Below are positions 62,026-64,000 of a DNA stretch of 64,000 nt, piece by piece. The stretch is from Asticcacaulis currens (GTDB lineage: Bacteria; Pseudomonadota; Alphaproteobacteria; Caulobacterales; Caulobacteraceae), in the NCBI RefSeq assembly GCF_028550395.1, contig NZ_JAQQKW010000004.1:62001-126000 (forward strand). Reading direction: 5' to 3'. The position numbers and the translations under genes were made by a program. Under the pieces are notes generated by a model that was given only the letters and a program-made list of their open reading frames with translations, made no database searches and was not told where the DNA came from. Position 1 is the first letter of the stretch; every line of letters begins with the position of its first letter.

Positions 62026-62568
62026 CTATTTACTGCTGCCCTTACTGACGGCGGTGCGCTGATACATTCTAACGTCCTTACCCTTGTAACCCGCGACTCC
62101 AAAAGGTCGGTAGCCAAGCTCGGCAGCGATTTTTTGTGAGGGTGCATTTGCACCATCGATGATGCACACTGTACGTTCGGAATACACCTTGTCGAACCAG
62201 GCGTGAGCAACCCTTACGGCTTCGCGAGCATAGCCCTTTCCCTGGGCGCTCGACTTGAGCGCCCATGCTGCCTCCGGGAAGGGATCAAAGTCTGGGCTGA
62301 TTTCACGGTGGAAGTTTGCAAATCCGGTTTCACCCACAAATTCGCCCGTGTCGTTCTCGACGATAGCAAACAAACCTCGATCGAAAGCAGCCCAGTGTCC
62401 CATGTACCTTAGGAGTCGATTCCAGACCTCTTCACCTGTCTGGGGCGGTGCGTTGACGAAGCGTAGAAACAGCGGGTCCGAATACATAGTGCACATTGCC
62501 GGGAAGTCAGCCAAAATATGTGGCCGCAGCGTAAGCCGGGCAGTTCGGAGCGTTGGACGAAAGACCAC
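62026..62568 (-). CDS. RimJ/RimL-type GNAT acetyltransferase
   Basis: 180 residues from GTG 62568, three bases after the upstream stop; the frame is open further, but homology starts at VFRPTLRTARLTLRPH. GNAT motifs: FAIVENDTGEFVGETGFANF, PEAAWALKSSAQGKGYAREAVRVAHAWF (acetyl-CoA loop QGKGYA), DGANAPSQKIAAELGYRPFG. It probably acetylates an amino group of a protein or small molecule. Third gene after the ArsR and SRPBCC genes. Confidence 0.88.
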   Translation of the reverse strand: MVFRPTLRTARLTLRPHILADFPAMCTMYSDPLFLRFVNAPPQTGEEVWNRLLRYMGHWAAFDRGLFAIVENDTGEFVGETGFANFHREISPDFDPFPEAAWALKSSAQGKGYAREAVRVAHAWFDKVYSERTVCIIDGANAPSQKIAAELGYRPFGVAGYKGKDVRMYQRTAVSKGSSK

Positions 62569-62570
62569 CC

Positions 62571-63041
62571 CTAGAGCGCTTCGTTTGTCCCGGCGACTGC
62601 GCCTATTTTCCGCAAGACGTCGGGCCACCCAGAACCCATGCCAGTGAACGCCACCTCGTTCTTGGGCAGCTCAAACCCCGCGTGAACAAGTTGAAGGCGG
62701 CTGCCCTCTTCTGTCGGTGTAATGGTAAAGGTCACTGTCGTTTCGAGACGAGAGCCGTAACCTTCATTTGTTTCATGCCCGCCCTTCCATGAGAAAGAAA
62801 GCCTTTCATTAGGAACGGCCTCAAGGACCTCACAATTGATCTGTCCATCCCACTGCCCTTTGGCGGTCGTCTGGTAGGTGAAGCGCTTACCCTGAATGGG
62901 CTCGAAATCGGCAGGGGTCATCAGCCAACGGCCCATTAGTTCGGGCGTCGTCAATGCTCGCCATAACGATGCAGCGGAATGCGGAAAGGTCTCGTCGACC
63001 ACGATATCCTTGGTTTCGGATTTGAGCGACACTCCGTTCAT
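62571..63041 (-). CDS. SRPBCC / AHSA1-type domain protein
   Basis: 156 residues from ATG 63041, overlapping the ArsR stop by four bases (ATGA). IVVDETFPHSAASLWRALTTPELMGRWLMTPADFEP begins the AHSA1/START-like fold, with the ending VTFTITPTEEGSRLQLVHAGFEL. Such proteins bind hydrophobic ligands and are often coupled to an ArsR gene in just this order. The coupling suggests that the regulator and binding protein respond to the same compound. Confidence 0.9.
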   Translation of the reverse strand: MNGVSLKSETKDIVVDETFPHSAASLWRALTTPELMGRWLMTPADFEPIQGKRFTYQTTAKGQWDGQINCEVLEAVPNERLSFSWKGGHETNEGYGSRLETTVTFTITPTEEGSRLQLVHAGFELPKNEVAFTGMGSGWPDVLRKIGAVAGTNEAL

Positions 63042-63367
63042 TGGTCTATCTCCTTTAATAAGCTGCGCAATGCGTTGAAACGATCGCGCCAAAAAACGTC
63101 GTAGTGACAAATCCAGTCTGCCAGAGGTTGAAGGCCATCCGGCGTCGCGCGATAGTAAACCTTCCGCCCCGCAGGACGCTCGGCCACTAACCCGGCTTGT
63201 TTCAAGTGCTTCAAATGCTGGGAGATCGCGCCCTGTGTCACGCCGCTCCCATCGGTGAGTTCGCCAACAGTCATCTCGCTCTTCCCGACAACGCGTTCGA
63301 ATATGATCCTGCGTGTTGGATCAGAAAGAGCCCGTATAACGGTGTCTATTTGCGAGACTGAATGCAT
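63038..63367 (-). CDS. ArsR-family winged-helix regulator
   Basis: 109 residues from ATG 63367. HTH: IDTVIRALSDPTRRIIFERVVGKSEMTVGELTDGSGVTQGAISQHLKHLKQAGLVAERPAGRKVYYRATPDGLQPLADW. Metal-binding Cys motifs of the true ArsR/SmtB sensors are absent; this is the common subgroup paired with SRPBCC proteins. The predicted transcription start is the A of its ATG, so it would be read from a leaderless mRNA. Confidence 0.93.
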   Translation of the reverse strand: MHSVSQIDTVIRALSDPTRRIIFERVVGKSEMTVGELTDGSGVTQGAISQHLKHLKQAGLVAERPAGRKVYYRATPDGLQPLADWICHYDVFWRDRFNALRSLLKEIDQ

Positions 63368-63373
63368 GAGCAC

Positions 63374-63413
63374 ATATTAGCGAATTCTAATAAAATAAGT
63401 CAATACTAATATG
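63374..63413 (-). promoter_or_regulatory. arsR-type promoter with inverted repeat operator
   Basis: On the minus strand TTGACT (63398-63403), 18 bp, TAATAT (63374-63379). CATATTAG (63373-63380) and CTAATATG (63406-63413) form a perfect 8-bp inverted repeat around the promoter, with a further TTAG-N6-CTAA inside (63377-63390). The element starts at the stop codon of the upstream DUF899 gene. It is a likely autoregulatory site. Confidence 0.65.
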
Positions 63414-64000
63414 TTTCGCCTTGGGGTGGGTATTGGTCGTGCCTCCGCAACCAGCTCATGGAAAAATCAAAATGGTCCTCGTCGCGCCCCTTGGGTGTCA
63501 TGTCAAGGAACTGGTAAGCGCCGTTTACAATGTCGATGCCGCGGCCGTGACTGGAGTACGTGTGGTAAACGGCTCCAGTGTCGGGATCCCGATAGAATAT
63601 ACTGATACCCTGCTCATCAGTCGTGCCGATTTCCCGCACACCATAATTGTAATAGACCTCCCCCGAAGCAACCTCTTCAGCGGTGAAGGAGACGTGAAAA
63701 TCGTAGTTGAAGGCATTGCCTCCAGAGGATGCCCAGGGAAAACTCCATTGCATTCGATCCCGGTACGCCAAGAGCTTTGAGAGTGGCGCGCGAGATATGG
63801 CCGTAAAGGTCACATCTCTTTGGTTTAAGTGAACAGTTGTGCCATTGAAATTATCGGCCCAGAATGAACATGATTTGCATCCCTGCTCCCAATCTGGCGC
63901 AAACATGAAGTGATAGACGATCAGCTGACTACGTCCCTCAAATAGCTCTGCAAGCGTCCTTGGGCCTGACGCCGTGTCGAAAAGGTACTCCTGCTCGACC
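63406..64000 (-). CDS. DUF899 thioredoxin-like protein (5' end beyond window)
   Basis: The minus-strand frame is open to the window edge: LAELFEGRSQLIVYHFMFAPDW, then EQGCKSCSFWADNFNG and, at the end, DEDHFDFSMSWLRRHDQYPP, all typical of DUF899 proteins (thioredoxin-like fold with a CxxC motif, here CKSC). Function unknown; often linked with ArsR/SRPBCC genes as here. About 198 codons are inside the window; some 30-40 more are expected. Confidence 0.9.
   Translation of the reverse strand, partial: VEQEYLFDTASGPRTLAELFEGRSQLIVYHFMFAPDWEQGCKSCSFWADNFNGTTVHLNQRDVTFTAISRAPLSKLLAYRDRMQWSFPWASSGGNAFNYDFHVSFTAEEVASGEVYYNYGVREIGTTDEQGISIFYRDPDTGAVYHTYSSHGRGIDIVNGAYQFLDMTPKGRDEDHFDFSMSWLRRHDQYPPQGETY

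Overview
This looks like a chromosomal accessory region of a GC-rich alphaproteobacterium, probably Caulobacteraceae (Asticcacaulis- or Caulobacter-like). That placement is inference. It rests on the protein repertoire (secreted S9 peptidase, GH35 beta-galactosidase, dCache chemoreceptor), on an SOS box of the alphaproteobacterial GTTC-N7-GTTC type in front of an imuA remnant, and on two promoters that seem to give leaderless mRNAs. I saw no rRNA, tRNA or CRISPR array.

Layout. 1-7.2 kb is backbone-like: MarR-type tail, S9 peptidase homologue whose nucleophile serine is glycine, methyl-accepting chemotaxis protein, secreted GH35 enzyme. 7.7-13.1 kb is a small-module zone: higBA under a promoter covered by twin palindromes, a DUF4143 ATPase remnant, a TacA/TacT-type toxin-antitoxin pair, a two-gene unit with a PD-(D/E)XK-like protein, IS3 debris, an orphan HigA-like gene, and a broken relaxase. 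13.2-37.5 kb is dominated by regulators that diverge from the enzyme they probably control (LysR/SDR, LysR/RidA, LysR/MDR twice, HxlR/NADP-oxidoreductase, AsnC/M20 peptidase), interspersed with acetyltransferases, an alpha/beta hydrolase, an integrase, and several decayed regulators.

37.5-58.7 kb is the most unusual part. An OLD-family nuclease and an IS110/IS1111 remnant precede an AT-rich peptide-export cassette: an HlyD-type adaptor, a C39-peptidase ABC transporter, a 151-residue substrate with a double-glycine leader and two calcium-loop motifs, and an S9-like secreted hydrolase. It has a 9-bp triloop hairpin between substrate and hydrolase and twin TCGCGA sites upstream. Two related membrane/zinc-ribbon proteins lie on either side of it. 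Next come a large tyrosine-recombinase-like gene split by an in-frame TGA, a row of six AGCAC repeats, an unknown 216-residue protein, a TrlF-type PHP-ATPase and an HsdR_N/P-loop ATPase; the last three form a candidate defence module. The segment ends at a truncated integrase fused to a truncated imuA that keeps its LexA box.

58.9-64 kb holds a tandem pair of small unknown proteins, a frameshifted SRAP (YedK/HMCES-like) gene, a second HigA-like orphan, a restriction-enzyme C-terminus, and a DUF899 / ArsR / SRPBCC / GNAT series. The SRAP plus HigA-like block at 59.8-60.9 kb is repeated, inverted and internally deleted, at 11.6-12.06 kb, so about 48 kb is bracketed by diverged inverted repeats.

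The abundance of recombinases, remnants and small modules indicates a hot spot built by repeated insertion and decay.
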